This document shows positions 35,007 to 43,831 of a stretch of DNA of 64,000 nucleotides, in pieces. Below the pieces are notes generated by a model, which was not told where the DNA came from, ran no database searches, and saw nothing but the letters and a program-made list of their open reading frames with translations. Position numbers and translations under genes: made by a program. Origin of the DNA: QZKY01 sp963666295 (GTDB taxonomy: Bacteria > Pseudomonadota > Gammaproteobacteria > Burkholderiales > Burkholderiaceae_D); contig OY762707.1 in assembly GCA_963666295.1 (NCBI GenBank), forward strand, positions 1,426,001 through 1,490,000, in the 5' to 3' direction. Within the stretch, counting starts at the first letter, position 1, and every line of letters begins with the position of its first letter.

Positions 35007-37423
35007 ACCAGCTTTTTGCTGCGTTTGCGCATCTTCTTCAACCCGCTTGTCGCCAGTTCTAAACGAATCTGCAGCAATTCGGACAGCTTTGTGCGCACAC
35101 GTTGGTTGACCGAGTTTGCCGGGAAGTTGCCCATTGCATCTGCCAGGCCAGCTTTGATTCCCGTGAGCAGGGTAAGCGCATCATCTACCGTTTCGACGGG
35201 GTAGATCGAAAACTCCCCATTCTGAGCTGCAGCAACCACGTCGGCGCGCAACATCAGGTGCTTGACGTTGGTGGCTGGTATCAGCACGCCCTGTTCGCCG
35301 GTGAGGCCGCGCATTTTGCAAATATCAAAAAACCCCTCAATCTTTTCATTGACACCACCGATAGCTTGAACCTGGCCGTATTGATTGACCGATCCGGTAA
35401 TGGCGAGCGATTGCTTGATTGGCACGTCGGCCAGTGACGACAGCAATGCGCAGAGTTCTGCCAGCGAGGCGCTGTCGCCATCTATCTGACCATAGGTTTG
35501 CTCGAACACCAGGCTGGCGCTAAGCGAAAGTGGTTGGCGCTGACTGTAACGCGAGGCCAGAAAAGAGGACAGGATTAGCACGCCTTTGGAGTGGATGGCG
35601 CCACCCAGTGCTACTTCGCGCTGAATGTCGATCACTTCGCCATCGCCCAGTCGTGTTGTGGCTGTAATGCGTGTTGGCATGCCGAACGGAAAGTCGCCGA
35701 CATCGAAGACAGAAAGCCCATTGACCTGTCCTATGCGGGTGCCTTGCGTATCAATCATGAGCGTGCCGCGCAGGATTTCTTCTCGAATACGGCGCTGAAT
35801 ACGGTCAGCGCGCCGTATCTTGGCATCAATTGCCTGCTGCACATCATTGGCCGCGACGGTTTTGGCCTGGCGGGATTTGGCCTTGTGCTCGGCTTCGTGC
35901 ATCAGGTCGATCAGGCGCTGCATGTGCAATGAAAGCCGCTCGGCATCGGCCGCATCTCGTGCCGAGAATTCAATGATTCGCCCTATGGCGTGGCGATTGA
36001 ATGGCAGCATTTGATGTTCGTGTGCCAGAGCAGCCAGCATGCGTGCAAATCCGGCCTGACTGGCCTCATCGCGCGGCATGTCATCTTCAAAGTCCGCCAC
36101 TATCTTGAACAACTTGGCGAACTCCGGGTCGTAAGCTTGCAGCAAATAGTAGTAAATGCGCTCACCAAAGAGGATGACTTTGACGTCTAGCGGGATAGGT
36201 TGCGGCTCCAGTGAAACCGTGCTCGCGAGGCCATACATTTGCATTAGCGATTCAACGCGAATTTCCTTGCTGATGAGGGCGCGCTTCAAGCCTTCCCACG
36301 AAAAAGCTTGCATCAGAAGTTTCAGGACGTCGATCAGCAGGTAGCCGCCATTGGCATGGTGCAGCGCACCGGCGCGGATGAGATCGAAATCGGTGACGAG
36401 CGCCCCGAGGCGAGCGATGTGTTCGACGCGGCCAAACAGGTTCTGGAATGTAGGGTGGTCTTCCGTGATGACGGGCGCGCCATTTTTTGCCGTATTTTCG
36501 ACAATGACATTGACTTGATAGCGGCGCAGGGGGGGCAATTCCTCGCCCTGGATGTCGAGCGCATTACCTTTTGGCGCGCGGAAAATGTGCGCGTTTTCAA
36601 TAACATCTTGTTTGACTGATTCCAGATAGCTGACCACATCTGGAAACAGGCGGTAATGGTTGATGATGTCATCGACCAGTGTGCCGACTGCGAAAATGGT
36701 GACCTCCCGATTAAGATCGTTTAAGCGGTTTCGCCGTTCCTTGCGCCATTCAAGCACTTGCTGCAGGACTTCTTCCAGTTTTTCCTGCAGGCGCGAGATT
36801 TTTTTTTCGATTTTGCGCTTTTCTTCATCGGCCAGGTTTTCATACTCCTCGTTCGACATCACTTCGCCGTCTTTTTCCGGTGCAAAGGAAAACCCCTGGG
36901 GGGTGCGCAGCAGCGCGATTTGCTGCTTGCTTGCTTCTTGCGCCAGATTGATAAAGGCTTTTTTTTGTAACTCGTTGAGTTCGGCATCAATGTGGTCCAT
37001 GCGCGAGCGGTATTCATCGCCTTCGAACATGGCTGGAATCGTGGTGAGCAACTCTTCGACCAGATGCTGCATATCAGAGCGCAACTGGCTGCCTTTGCCG
37101 TGCGGCAGGCGAAGGGCGACTGGCTTGGTCGGCGTGCTGAAATTGTTGACATAGCACCAGTCGTCAGGCTCGGGTTTGCTGCCGGCGTGTTCTTTCAACA
37201 AGCGCGAAACCAGTGCATTTCTGCCTGAACCGGGCTCTCCCATGACAAACAGGTTATAGCCAGGCTGGCGCATTTCGACGGCCAGTTGTACGGCATCCAG
37301 CACACGCTCTTGACCAAGCATTGAGAACTTGATGTCGGCCTGATCGGTGTTGTCAAATGGAATGCTGGCCGGTTCGCAATGGCGGTACAGTTGGGTCGGC
37401 GATAAAGGGGCAATCATGCTCAT
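35003..37423 (-). CDS. Lon-like ATP-dependent protease (AAA_32 / Lon C-terminal domain family)
   Basis: 806 residues. The N-terminal AAA-type region has GYNLFVMGEPGSGRNALV, where the Walker A lysine is replaced by Arg (R68) and Thr by Asn; GxGR in this place occurs in this LonB-like family. A charged coiled coil (EEKRKIEKKISRLQEKLEE) lies inside the ATPase region. The C-terminal Lon protease domain keeps the Ser-Lys dyad: Ser in DGDSASLAELCA and Lys in GGVNEKIEGFF. Membrane helices are not seen. The cell role is unclear; in E. coli the related YcbZ is little studied. ATG at 37423. Confidence 0.88.
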   Translation of the reverse strand: MSMIAPLSPTQLYRHCEPASIPFDNTDQADIKFSMLGQERVLDAVQLAVEMRQPGYNLFVMGEPGSGRNALVSRLLKEHAGSKPEPDDWCYVNNFSTPTKPVALRLPHGKGSQLRSDMQHLVEELLTTIPAMFEGDEYRSRMDHIDAELNELQKKAFINLAQEASKQQIALLRTPQGFSFAPEKDGEVMSNEEYENLADEEKRKIEKKISRLQEKLEEVLQQVLEWRKERRNRLNDLNREVTIFAVGTLVDDIINHYRLFPDVVSYLESVKQDVIENAHIFRAPKGNALDIQGEELPPLRRYQVNVIVENTAKNGAPVITEDHPTFQNLFGRVEHIARLGALVTDFDLIRAGALHHANGGYLLIDVLKLLMQAFSWEGLKRALISKEIRVESLMQMYGLASTVSLEPQPIPLDVKVILFGERIYYYLLQAYDPEFAKLFKIVADFEDDMPRDEASQAGFARMLAALAHEHQMLPFNRHAIGRIIEFSARDAADAERLSLHMQRLIDLMHEAEHKAKSRQAKTVAANDVQQAIDAKIRRADRIQRRIREEILRGTLMIDTQGTRIGQVNGLSVFDVGDFPFGMPTRITATTRLGDGEVIDIQREVALGGAIHSKGVLILSSFLASRYSQRQPLSLSASLVFEQTYGQIDGDSASLAELCALLSSLADVPIKQSLAITGSVNQYGQVQAIGGVNEKIEGFFDICKMRGLTGEQGVLIPATNVKHLMLRADVVAAAQNGEFSIYPVETVDDALTLLTGIKAGLADAMGNFPANSVNQRVRTKLSELLQIRLELATSGLKKMRKRSKKLV

Positions 37424-37645
37424 ACGCTTTATTGTTGTTGTGGATAAAAGAGATACAGCTTGAATCTAAAAGGTTTCGGGCGCAGATGCGTTGAGAGCCA
37501 TCAAGCTTGGTGTCGTTAAAAGTGCGCTTGGAGGCGCAAATATTTTTGTGAATGAGGCAAATTTGTGTTTGCGCAAAGAGGCCTGTTTCTATCGGGTGCA
37601 CGATGTTGGGAGTTCTTTTTAACGAAATCTGTAAGGAATCGCATC

Positions 37646-39415
37646 GTGAGCAGACCAGACATTATTCACAAGACACAAGCGGATTTTCGCGTCTCTCCGA
37701 ATCTCGTGGATTATGCTTCGGTCCACAATACGTTTTCGTGGGAAGAGGCACAGCAAGCGCTGACTGCCACGCCGGATGGCGGGCGCAATATTGCCTACGA
37801 AGCAGTAGAGCGACATGCCAGGGGTGAGCGCCGGGATCATGCGGCGTTCCGTTTTTTGGGGGTGAAGCGCGAACAGATCATGACGTATGGCGAGTTGTCT
37901 GCGCAAAGTAACCGGTTTGCCAATGTGCTCAGAAATCTGGGCGTTGCCAAGGGAGACAAGTTGTTTTTGCTGCTCGGGCGCACGCCGGCCTTGTATGTCA
38001 GCATGATGGGCAGTTTCAAGAACGGAACCGTCGTGAGCCCGCTGTTTTCGGCTTTTGGGCCGGAACCCATTGCGACACGCTTGCGTCTGGGCGATGCCAG
38101 CGTACTGGTGACGACGGCTGCGCAATATCGTCGCAAGATTGCTGGTATTCGCGAACAGCTGCCAAAGCTGCAGCACATTTTTGTCGTCAGTGATGACGAA
38201 GGCGAAGCGGTGGATATTCCTGGTACGCTTGATTACCGCCAATTGATGGCGCAGGCGACAGCGCAGTTCGAGACTGTTGCGACGCAGCCGGAAGACATGT
38301 CCCTGCTGCATTTCACCAGTGGAACAACCGGTACCCCCAAGGGGGCGGTGCATGTGCATGACGCCGTCACAACGCATTGGACGACGGGAAAGTATGCGCT
38401 TGATCTTCATCCTGAGGACATTTACTGGTGTACCGCTGATCCTGGGTGGGTAACGGGAACTTCCTACGGCATCATCGCACCGCTACTGCATGGTGTGACG
38501 TCCGTGGTGGACGAGCAGGAGTTTGATGTTGAGCGCTGGTATCGGATTTTGCAGGAGCAGAAAGTTTCCGTTTGGTACACCGCGCCGACAGCGATCCGCA
38601 TGCTGATGAAGGCAGGCGCGGATATTGCCGGGAAATATAGCTTCCCGAATCTGCGTTTCGTTGCCAGTGTTGGCGAGCCGTTGAATCCGGAGGCGGTGTG
38701 GTGGGGTAAGGATGTATTGGGCCTGCCGATTCACGATAACTGGTGGCAGACAGAAACGGGCGGCATCATGATAGCCAACATGCCGGCGCTGGATATCAAA
38801 CCCGGCTCAATGGGGCGTCCGCTCCCCGGTGTGGACGCCTTCATTGTGGACCGGGATGTGGATGGCAATATCGTCATGGTTGATGAGCCAGACAGGGAGG
38901 GCGAATTGGCGCTCAGGGCTGGCTGGCCTTCAATGATGCGCGCTTACCTCAATAACGAGGAGCGCTATAAAAAGTGTTTCGATGGTGATTTGTATCTCAC
39001 GGGGGATTTGGCAAAGCGCGATGCTGACGGCTATTTCTGGTTTGTCGGCCGCGCTGATGACGTCATCAAGTCGGCGGGCCACCTGATCGGTCCGTTCGAG
39101 GTTGAAAGCGCTCTGATGGAACATCCGGCCGTGGCTGAGGCAGGGGTGATCGGCAAGCCAGATCCGGTTGTGGGCGAGGTGGTGAAAGCGTTCGTGTCGC
39201 TGAAAGCGGACTTTGAACCATCCGAAGCGTTGCGCATGAGCTTGTTGGGCCATGCGCGAAAACGGCTCGGTGCAGCGGTGGCGCCAAAAGAAATCGACAT
39301 TGTGCCTTCGCTGCCTAAAACGCGTAGTGGCAAAATCATGCGCCGTCTGCTGAAGGCGCGCGAACTGGGTTTGCCCGAGGGCGATCTGTCCATGCTGGAA
39401 GGGAGCGCATTATGA
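37646..39415 (+). CDS. Acetyl-CoA synthetase-like AMP-forming ligase, first gene of a dehydrogenase operon
   Basis: 589 residues from GTG at 37646 (AAGGA 9 nt upstream); an earlier in-frame ATG at 37565 adds non-conserved residues. It is an adenylate-forming enzyme: FTSGTTGTPKGAVH (P-loop), WWQTETGG (A5), YLTGDLAKRDADGYFWFVGR (A7-A8) and the catalytic lysine in PKTRSGKIMRR. Closest in style to acetate- or propionate-CoA ligases. Its stop overlaps the next start (ATGA), so it is translated together with the E1/E2/ACP genes. An unusual partner for a dehydrogenase complex, it may feed acyl-CoA to or from the same pool. Confidence 0.88.
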   Translation: MSRPDIIHKTQADFRVSPNLVDYASVHNTFSWEEAQQALTATPDGGRNIAYEAVERHARGERRDHAAFRFLGVKREQIMTYGELSAQSNRFANVLRNLGVAKGDKLFLLLGRTPALYVSMMGSFKNGTVVSPLFSAFGPEPIATRLRLGDASVLVTTAAQYRRKIAGIREQLPKLQHIFVVSDDEGEAVDIPGTLDYRQLMAQATAQFETVATQPEDMSLLHFTSGTTGTPKGAVHVHDAVTTHWTTGKYALDLHPEDIYWCTADPGWVTGTSYGIIAPLLHGVTSVVDEQEFDVERWYRILQEQKVSVWYTAPTAIRMLMKAGADIAGKYSFPNLRFVASVGEPLNPEAVWWGKDVLGLPIHDNWWQTETGGIMIANMPALDIKPGSMGRPLPGVDAFIVDRDVDGNIVMVDEPDREGELALRAGWPSMMRAYLNNEERYKKCFDGDLYLTGDLAKRDADGYFWFVGRADDVIKSAGHLIGPFEVESALMEHPAVAEAGVIGKPDPVVGEVVKAFVSLKADFEPSEALRMSLLGHARKRLGAAVAPKEIDIVPSLPKTRSGKIMRRLLKARELGLPEGDLSMLEGSAL

Positions 39416-40392
39416 ATGTCCCATATGAAAAACCCTTTGCGCAGACCTTGCTGAGGGACATGCTGCGTATCCGAAACATGGAGGAAAAAGCGGCGGAGTT
39501 GTATGGCTTGGGAAAGATTCGCGGTTTTTTGCATTTGTACATCGGCGAAGAAGCGGTGGCGGTGGGTGCCATGCATGCGCTGTCACCGGAAGACAATGTG
39601 GTCGCCACCTATCGCGAGCATGGGCATGCATTGATTCGCGGTGTTTCGATGAGCGCGATCATGGCCGAAATGTATGGCAAACAGGAGGGCTGTTCCGGCG
39701 GGCGTGGCGGCTCAATGCACTTGTTTGACAAAACCGTACGTTTTTTTGGCGGCAATGCCATTGTCGGTGGCGGCATTCCAACGGCTGTTGGTATGGCGCT
39801 GGCAGACAAGATGCAGGCGCAACAGCGTGTCAGTGCCTGTTTTTTTGGCGACGGGGCGGTCGCCGAGGGCGTATTTCATGAGTCGATGAATCTGGCGGCC
39901 TTGTGGAAATTGCCGGTACTCTTTTTGTGTGAAAACAATTATTACGCAATGGGTACGGCGCTGGATCGCTATGAGTCTCAGACTGATTTGTGCGTCAAGG
40001 CGGCCAGTTACAACATGCCGGCCGAGCGCGTGGACGGCATGGATGTGGTGGCCGTGCACGAGGCAACGAAACAGGCAGTTGAGTATGTGCGCGGCGGAAA
40101 AGGGCCATATTTTCTGGAATTGCAAACCTATCGCTTCCGTCCGCACTCCATGTTCGATCCCGACTTGTACCGTGAAAAAGACGAAATTGAAGAATGGAGA
40201 AAACGTGATCCCATTCCAGATTACCAGGCGCGTTTGCAGGCCGATGAAAAGCTTGCCGATGACGAGTACGCGTTGATCGTTGAAAAAGTGCAGCAAGAGT
40301 TGCAGCAGGCGGTTGATTTTGCCGAGTCAGGTACATGGGAGGCGGAGCAGGATTTGTACAAGCACGTCTACGCGGCGGAGGGAACATCATGA
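39412..40392 (+). CDS. pdhA: 2-oxo acid dehydrogenase E1 alpha subunit (pyruvate/acetoin type)
   Basis: 326 residues. The two-chain E1 decarboxylates a 2-oxo acid with thiamine diphosphate. The TPP motif starts GDGAVAEGVFHESMNLA (GDG 146-148) and ends with NN (175-176). The GGRGGSMHLFDK and GGNAIVGGGIPTAVGMAL segments are typical of PDH and acetoin dehydrogenase alpha chains. ATGA overlaps on both sides couple it with the ligase and the beta chain. Pyruvate is the likely substrate; acetoin cannot be excluded. Confidence 0.92.
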   Translation: MNVPYEKPFAQTLLRDMLRIRNMEEKAAELYGLGKIRGFLHLYIGEEAVAVGAMHALSPEDNVVATYREHGHALIRGVSMSAIMAEMYGKQEGCSGGRGGSMHLFDKTVRFFGGNAIVGGGIPTAVGMALADKMQAQQRVSACFFGDGAVAEGVFHESMNLAALWKLPVLFLCENNYYAMGTALDRYESQTDLCVKAASYNMPAERVDGMDVVAVHEATKQAVEYVRGGKGPYFLELQTYRFRPHSMFDPDLYREKDEIEEWRKRDPIPDYQARLQADEKLADDEYALIVEKVQQELQQAVDFAESGTWEAEQDLYKHVYAAEGTS

Positions 40393-41372
40393 AAATCACT
40401 TATCGTGAAGCCCTGCGACTGGCATTACATGAAGCGCTGGAGGCCGATCCGCGTGTTTTCCTGATGGGGGAAGATGTGGGTCGCTACGGCGGTTCGTATG
40501 CGATTTCGAAAGATTTTCTGACTGAGTTCCGGCAAGAGCGCATTCGCGATACGCCATTGTCGGAGCTGGGCTTTGTCGGTGCAGGTATTGGCGCAGCCAT
40601 GAATGGCATGCGCCCGATTGTCGAAGTGATGACAGTCAATTTCAGTTTGTTGGCACTGGATCAGATCGTGAATACGGCTGCGACGCTACGGCACATGAGC
40701 GGCGGTCAGTTCGGTGTGCCGCTGGTGATTCGCATGACAACGGGTGCAGGGCGGCAATTGGGCGCACAGCATTCGCACAGCTTCGAGGGGTGGTATGCGC
40801 ATGTGCCAGGTATCAAAGTACTGGCGCCTGCGACCGTGGCTGATGCGCGCGGCATGCTGGCGCCGGCTTTGGCTGACCCTGATCCGGTCATCATTTTTGA
40901 ACATACCCAGCTCTTTGGTGTGGAAGACGAACTGGGTGACGATCCGGCTTCATGGCATTGTGACATTCGGTCTGCAGCGGTTCGGCGTGAAGGGCGAGAC
41001 CTGAGCCTGATTACCTATGGTGGCAGTTTGCCGAAAGTGATGCAGGCTGCAGAGGCGCTCGCCACGGAAGGGATTGACGTGGAGGTCATTGATTTGCGTG
41101 TGCTGCGCCCGTTGGATACGACCGCCATTGTGGATTCGGTCAGCAAAACGCATCGCGCCATCGTCGTGGATGAAGGCTGGAAAACATGCAGCCTGTCTGC
41201 CGAGATCATGGCGTGCATTATGGAAAATGCTTTTTATGAACTGGACGCGCCAGTAGCACGGATATGTAGTGCCGAAGTGCCGATGCCGTATGCAAGGCAT
41301 ATGGAGCAGGCGGCTTTGCCGCAGGTTGCGGATGTTGTGAACGTAGCCAAACAAATGATGGGGAAAGCATGA
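40389..41372 (+). CDS. pdhB: 2-oxo acid dehydrogenase E1 beta subunit
   Basis: 327 residues from ATG at 40389, which overlaps the pdhA stop (ATGA). It completes the E1 heterotetramer. Conserved segments include VFLMGEDVGRYGG, RIRDTPLSELGFVGAGIGAAMNG, LRHMSGGQFGVPLVIR and the C-terminal DLRVLRPLDT...VVDEGW. It is translationally coupled to the E2 gene. Confidence 0.93.
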   Translation: MKITYREALRLALHEALEADPRVFLMGEDVGRYGGSYAISKDFLTEFRQERIRDTPLSELGFVGAGIGAAMNGMRPIVEVMTVNFSLLALDQIVNTAATLRHMSGGQFGVPLVIRMTTGAGRQLGAQHSHSFEGWYAHVPGIKVLAPATVADARGMLAPALADPDPVIIFEHTQLFGVEDELGDDPASWHCDIRSAAVRREGRDLSLITYGGSLPKVMQAAEALATEGIDVEVIDLRVLRPLDTTAIVDSVSKTHRAIVVDEGWKTCSLSAEIMACIMENAFYELDAPVARICSAEVPMPYARHMEQAALPQVADVVNVAKQMMGKA

Positions 41373-42523
41373 TCGATTTTACTTTGCCGTCGCTGGGCGC
41401 GGATATGGATGAAGGCAAGCTGGTTGCGTGGAAGGTGGCGCCAGGTGATGTCGTCAAGCGCGGTCAGATTGTGGCCGTGGTCGAAACGTCCAAGGCAGCG
41501 GTGGAAATAGAAAGCTGGCATGACGGTACCGTGCATGAATTACTGAGAGAGCCGGGAGAGATGGTGCCGGTCGGCACGACGCTGGCGACTTTTCTGGAAA
41601 AAGGGGAGGCACCAGGATCAGCCAGTCAGTCAGTTTCCGAAAAAGAACCTGAAGCAAAGCCGATTGGGGAGGATAAAGAAGCGACAGCCGCTTCCGCAAG
41701 GCGGCGGATTTCGCCAGCAGCACGCCGGCGCGCCAAAGAATTGAACGTGAATATTGAGGATATTGAAGCCAGTGGTGCAGATGGTGCGATTGAGCTGGCA
41801 GATGTTGAAGCCTTTGTCAGGCAGCATGGTGCCGCCGCCAAGCCCAAGCAAGCCGACGCAAAGCTTGAAATGCGGCATGCGATTGCTGCCGCGATGAGCC
41901 GCTCAAAGCGCGAAATCCCGCATTATTATTTGAGCGAGCCGGTGCCGATGCACAAGGCGCAGCAATGGCTGGAAGCGTTTAATGCCGAGCGGTCGGTAAC
42001 GGATCGCATGCTGATGGCGGTCTTGCAGCTAAAGGCGGTGGCGCTTGCCTTGAAGCAGTTTCCTGACATGAACGGCTTTTACAAGGATGGCGAGCATCAT
42101 CCGTCTGAAGCGATTCACATTGGGGTGGCAATTTCCTTGCGCCAGGGTGGCTTGGTTGCGCCAGCGATACACGATGTGGCGGAAAAGTCATTGGATATCA
42201 TCATGCAGGAACTGATGGATCTGGTGCAGCGCACTCGTGCCGGCTCCTTGCGCAGCTCAGAAATGATGGACCAGACAATTACGGTAACGAACCTCGGCGA
42301 GCAGGGCGTCGAGTCCGTGCATGGCGTGATTTATCCGCCCCAAGTAGCGCTGGTTGGTTTGGGACGTGTGGTTGAACGGCCATGGGCCGAGAGCGGGGTG
42401 GTGTCGGCAGTGCCCGTGATGACGGCGACTTTGGCAGCAGATCACCGTGTTTCTGATGGGCATCGTGGTGGATTGTTCCTGGCTGCCATACGGGATCAAT
42501 TACAACAACCAGAAAAATTGTGA
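41369..42523 (+). CDS. pdhC: Dihydrolipoamide acyltransferase (E2), single lipoyl domain
   Basis: 384 residues. The N-terminal lipoyl domain (1-75) has its lipoylated Lys42 in VVETSKAAVEIES. An Ala/Glu/Lys-rich linker leads to a peripheral-subunit-binding domain (RRRISPAARRRAKELNV, about 110-145). The catalytic domain ends with ADHRVSDGHRG, giving the HxxxD active site (H359, D363). No E3 (dihydrolipoamide dehydrogenase) gene is in the operon, so E3 must be supplied from elsewhere. ATGA overlap with pdhB. Confidence 0.94.
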   Translation: MIDFTLPSLGADMDEGKLVAWKVAPGDVVKRGQIVAVVETSKAAVEIESWHDGTVHELLREPGEMVPVGTTLATFLEKGEAPGSASQSVSEKEPEAKPIGEDKEATAASARRRISPAARRRAKELNVNIEDIEASGADGAIELADVEAFVRQHGAAAKPKQADAKLEMRHAIAAAMSRSKREIPHYYLSEPVPMHKAQQWLEAFNAERSVTDRMLMAVLQLKAVALALKQFPDMNGFYKDGEHHPSEAIHIGVAISLRQGGLVAPAIHDVAEKSLDIIMQELMDLVQRTRAGSLRSSEMMDQTITVTNLGEQGVESVHGVIYPPQVALVGLGRVVERPWAESGVVSAVPVMTATLAADHRVSDGHRGGLFLAAIRDQLQQPEKL

Positions 42524-42530
42524 GGCGGGC

Positions 42531-42788
42531 ATGGATCAACCAGAACTCAAGACGCTTATTATTCAGACGCTCCGATCAATCGCGCCGGAAGTAGAGGAAG
42601 ATGAGCTGGATGCAAGTTTGCCACTACGTGACCAGGTTGATCTGGATTCAATCGACTGGCTGAATTTCCTGATTGGCTTGCACAAGAAAACAGCGGTTGA
42701 AATTCCTGAGGCAGACTACGCCCAGCTGGTGTCGCTGGACAATGTGCTGGCTTACCTGTGGGAAAGGCTTACTGACCGGGATTCGTAA
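42531..42788 (+). CDS. Acyl carrier protein closing the dehydrogenase operon
   Basis: 85 residues, starting 7 nt after the E2 stop with GGCGGG as ribosome site. The frame opens earlier, inside E2. It has the four-helix ACP pattern, an acidic composition and a phosphopantetheine attachment serine in DLDSIDW (S40). A dedicated ACP in a ligase-E1-E2 operon is unusual and suggests that the acyl group made here may be passed to a carrier protein. No phosphopantetheinyl transferase is nearby. Its 3' end overlaps the convergent aldo/keto reductase gene by 20 nt. Confidence 0.85.
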   Translation: MDQPELKTLIIQTLRSIAPEVEEDELDASLPLRDQVDLDSIDWLNFLIGLHKKTAVEIPEADYAQLVSLDNVLAYLWERLTDRDS

Positions 42789-43812
42789 TCTGGGAGTGAA
42801 TTTCGTTGATCTCGTTTACCACTTCATCTGAGAGGCTGATGGAGAGCGCGTCGATATTTTCTTTCAGGTGCGCCATTCGGGTTGCGCCGATAATGGTGGA
42901 ATCAATGAACCAGCGCGAGTAACACCATGCCAGCGCCATCTGAGTTGGCGTCATGCCGTGGCTGCGCGCAAGTTCTGCGTAGCGTCGCGCCGCTTCGATC
43001 ATGGTTGGGCGTAAAAAGCGTGGCATCCAGGTTGCCGGGAAGATCGTCAGGCGGCCTTCCGTTTGTGGGTTATCGAGGTATTTGCCGGTTAACTGACCAA
43101 AACCAAGCGGGCTGTAGGCAATCAGTCCGAGGTTTTCGCGGAAGCAGACTTCATCCAGACCCGACTCAAAAGTTCGGTTGCCCAGATGATAGGCATTTTG
43201 GGTTGAGACGATGCGGGGCAACCCTTTAAATTCGGATTGTTTCAGGTATTCACACAGCCCCCACGCGGTTTCATTTGAGACGCCGATAGACCGGATTTTC
43301 CCCTCCTTGATCAGCTTGTCAAGTGCGGTTAGCGTTTCTTCAATCGGGGTATGCGGACGCTCACTTTTTGGCTCGAAGTAAATTTGACCAAAAATGGGTA
43401 CGTTGCGGCTTGGCCAGTGGATTTGATACAGGTCGATGTAATCCGTTTGCAGGCGCGTCAGGCTGGCTTCTACGGCGGCGCGGATATTGGTTTCGTCCAG
43501 ATTGTGGTTGTTGCCCCGAATCCATTTGATGTTGCGCGCCGGACCGGTGATTTTGCTTGATAGCACGATCTTGTCGCGCATGCCGGATTTTTTCAGCCAT
43601 CTGCCGATAATGCGTTCACTGTCACCCTGTGTTTCGGGGCGCGGCTTGACGGGATAGATTTCTGCCGTGTCAATGAAGTTAATGCCACGCTCAGTTGCGT
43701 AATCAAGTTGCGTATGCGCTTCGATTTCACTGGTTTGCTCACCAAACGTCATCGTGCCAAGACAGAGTTTGCTGACGTAGAACGGGCTGCTGCCTAAGGG
43801 AATCTTCTGCAT
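42769..43812 (-). CDS. Aldo/keto reductase (Tas-like)
   Basis: 347 residues from ATG at 43812; the frame opens 54 nt earlier inside pyrD. It is an NADP(H)-dependent TIM-barrel oxidoreductase. Marks are the KLCLGTMTFGEQ start, the catalytic Asp/Tyr region GINFIDTAEIYPVKP, the LSSKITG lysine, IDLYQIHWP and the cofactor-binding IIGATRMAHLKENI. The style matches the Tas/YghZ branch. The physiological substrate is unknown. It starts 19 nt after pyrD on the same strand. Confidence 0.92.
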   Translation of the reverse strand: MQKIPLGSSPFYVSKLCLGTMTFGEQTSEIEAHTQLDYATERGINFIDTAEIYPVKPRPETQGDSERIIGRWLKKSGMRDKIVLSSKITGPARNIKWIRGNNHNLDETNIRAAVEASLTRLQTDYIDLYQIHWPSRNVPIFGQIYFEPKSERPHTPIEETLTALDKLIKEGKIRSIGVSNETAWGLCEYLKQSEFKGLPRIVSTQNAYHLGNRTFESGLDEVCFRENLGLIAYSPLGFGQLTGKYLDNPQTEGRLTIFPATWMPRFLRPTMIEAARRYAELARSHGMTPTQMALAWCYSRWFIDSTIIGATRMAHLKENIDALSISLSDEVVNEINEIHSQITNPGQ

Positions 43813-43831
43813 AAACAGGGTGGCTTCATGG

